In this document: in pieces, positions 50,563 to 51,456 of the stretch | Numbering within the stretch: position 1 is the stretch's first letter | Layout of the letters: each line of letters opens with the position of its first letter | From: Acidimicrobiales bacterium | GTDB lineage: Bacteria; Actinomycetota; Acidimicrobiia; Acidimicrobiales; CAIXPF01 | Direction of reading: 5' to 3' | Length of the DNA: 51,456 bases | NCBI GenBank assembly: GCA_020846295.1 | Contig: JADLEF010000041.1 | Span: 1 to 51,456, forward strand | The notes under the pieces: model-generated | What the model saw: the letters and a program-made list of their open reading frames with translations, nothing else | Databases searched by the model: none | What the model was told of the DNA's origin: nothing | Translations under genes and position numbers: made by a program

Positions 50563-50578
50563 TGTGACTAGGGTCACA
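50563..50578 (+). promoter_or_regulatory. CRP/GlxR-type operator
   Basis: TGTGA-CTAGGG-TCACA matches the TGTGA-N6-TCACA consensus of CRP-family regulators exactly, and its 6-4-6 arms are perfectly symmetric. It lies 46 bases before the binding-protein ATG, within an AT-rich patch (50505-50570) that must contain the promoter; TTGTCA at about 50510-50515 is a -35 candidate. Confidence 0.65.
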
Positions 50579-50624
50579 GTGGGTCGGGGCGGGCGATGCG
50601 CCTGCCGGAACAGGGGAGACTGCG

Positions 50625-51456
50625 ATGGCCGCTGTGCGTCATGTAGGCGCGATTGCGTTCGTGTTGGGCCTGCTGGCCGCCGGTTGCGGCGGGGACGACG
50701 GAGGTGGCGGCAGCGAGATCGCCACTGACGCGGCGAAGATCGACGAAGGGGTCAAGAACGAGATCGCGAACCAGTTGGCCACCACCACATCGGGCGCCGC
50801 GACGACGAGCGCGCCGGCCAAGGCGCCCGAGACGATCGAGGATTGGCTGGCGCTCTGGGAGGACGAGCGTGCCGCGGTGGTCGACAAGATCGAGCAGGGC
50901 GGCTACGGGCTGTCCGCCGATGGCAAGACGCTGACGGGGCCCGGCGACTTCGTGCTCGATCTCTCGACGTGCCCAGCGGACTGGTCCAACGTCGAGGGGC
51001 TCACCGATACCGAGATCACCATCGGCCACACCACCGCGCAGTCCGGCACGCTGGCCGACTACGGCAACATCGGCCGCGCCATGGACGTGCTGTGGAACTA
51101 TGCCAACGAGAGCGGCGGGATCAAGGACGTCACCGGCAAGACCCGCAAGCTCACGATGATCACCAAGGACGACGGCTACGACCCGGCCCGGACCATCCCG
51201 CTGGTGGACGAGCTGCTCGACGCCGAGGGGGTGTTCGCGGTGTGGACGCTCGGTTCGCCGAACACCATGAAGACCTACGACAAGCTGAACCAGCGTTGCG
51301 TGCCCCAGCCGTTCTCCATGACCGGCCATCCTGCGTGGGGTGACCCCGTGAACCACCCGTGGACGACCGGTCTGGCGCTGTCCTACACCAGCGAGGCCAT
51401 CCTGTGGGGTTCCTTCATCGAGCAACGCTTCGACGACCTCGTTGCCAGCGACGGGA
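50625..51456 (+). CDS. Type I ABC substrate-binding lipoprotein, N-terminal part
   Basis: 277 codons are present; the gene runs off the right edge. The signal peptide AFVLGLLAAGC ends in a lipobox (Cys20). About 70 low-complexity residues follow (TTTSGAATTSAPAKAPE...), then the periplasmic-binding-protein-1 (LivJ/Peripla_BP_6) pattern: EITIGHTTAQSGTLADYGNIGRAMDVLWNYANESGGI, KLTMITKDDGYDPARTIPLVDELLDAEGVFAVWTLGSPNT. It would feed an amino-acid or carboxylate ABC importer whose other genes are beyond the edge. ATG 50625 follows GGGGAG. A CRP-type box upstream suggests control by carbon status or cAMP. Confidence 0.88.
   Translation, partial: MAAVRHVGAIAFVLGLLAAGCGGDDGGGGSEIATDAAKIDEGVKNEIANQLATTTSGAATTSAPAKAPETIEDWLALWEDERAAVVDKIEQGGYGLSADGKTLTGPGDFVLDLSTCPADWSNVEGLTDTEITIGHTTAQSGTLADYGNIGRAMDVLWNYANESGGIKDVTGKTRKLTMITKDDGYDPARTIPLVDELLDAEGVFAVWTLGSPNTMKTYDKLNQRCVPQPFSMTGHPAWGDPVNHPWTTGLALSYTSEAILWGSFIEQRFDDLVASDG

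Noticed and set aside
1-51456. tRNA, rRNA, riboswitch, insertion sequence or prophage
   Set aside because: Read for CCA-ended cloverleaf patterns, rRNA core motifs, transposase or integrase motifs and phage structural genes; none was convincing. A covariance-model search would be decisive.

Overview
The window is high-GC DNA with dense gene packing, many GTG starts, ATGA/GTGA overlaps between operon genes and many starts that sit 6-8 bases after a TAnnnT hexamer (leaderless style). Together with DtxR-type iron boxes, SpoIIE phosphatase, PadR and MelC1-type proteins this points to an actinobacterium; an Acidimicrobiia-like organism is my guess, not something the sequence proves. No rRNA, tRNA, CRISPR array, complete transposon or prophage was seen.

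Left part (1-15256): the tail of a TauD/TfdA dioxygenase converges on an NtaA/SnaA-type flavin monooxygenase. Then comes a 13.3 kb minus-strand operon of five genes (read 15256 to 1929): a 472-aa protein, a 1596-aa protein with a DUF6603 region, a 622-aa protein, a 1162-aa protein and a 579-aa beta-rich protein with a tail-fibre-like C-terminus. They are coupled by 1-4 base overlaps or gaps of 9-16 bases and none has a signal peptide. I know no function for this set; it is the best candidate here for an undescribed system.

Middle-left (15475-23606): a leaderless PLD-nuclease/helicase (DUF3427 type, possible defence), a methyltransferase, a scar where an N-terminally cut PadR gene abuts an N-terminally cut CPBP-protease gene, a DUF1801 protein, an ArsR-AHSA1 pair with a readable promoter/operator, a lipoprotein, and a VOC protein followed by a 67-bp copy of part of its own gene.

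Iron island (23740-33183): a siderophore ABC system (binding lipoprotein, two FecCD permeases, ATPase) converges on a ferric-iron FbpABC system; next come a DtxR-family regulator, bacterioferritin and bacterioferritin-associated ferredoxin. Three of these transcription units carry a TTARG-N4-CYTAA-like box over the -10 region, which suggests one iron regulon. The regulator itself has unusual residues in its primary metal site.

Right part (33314-51456): a small ORF and an adenylation-carrier-acyltransferase fusion, an NTF2-like protein, a GT4 glycosyltransferase, a SpoIIE phosphatase, a PPOX flavoprotein, a three-gene tyrosinase operon (M6-like metallopeptidase, MelC1-like caddie with a His-rich tail, tyrosinase), an FAD aromatic hydroxylase, a slipin, a frameshifted gene, an acyl-CoA-dehydrogenase-fold monooxygenase, and the start of a type I substrate-binding lipoprotein behind a perfect CRP-type palindrome.
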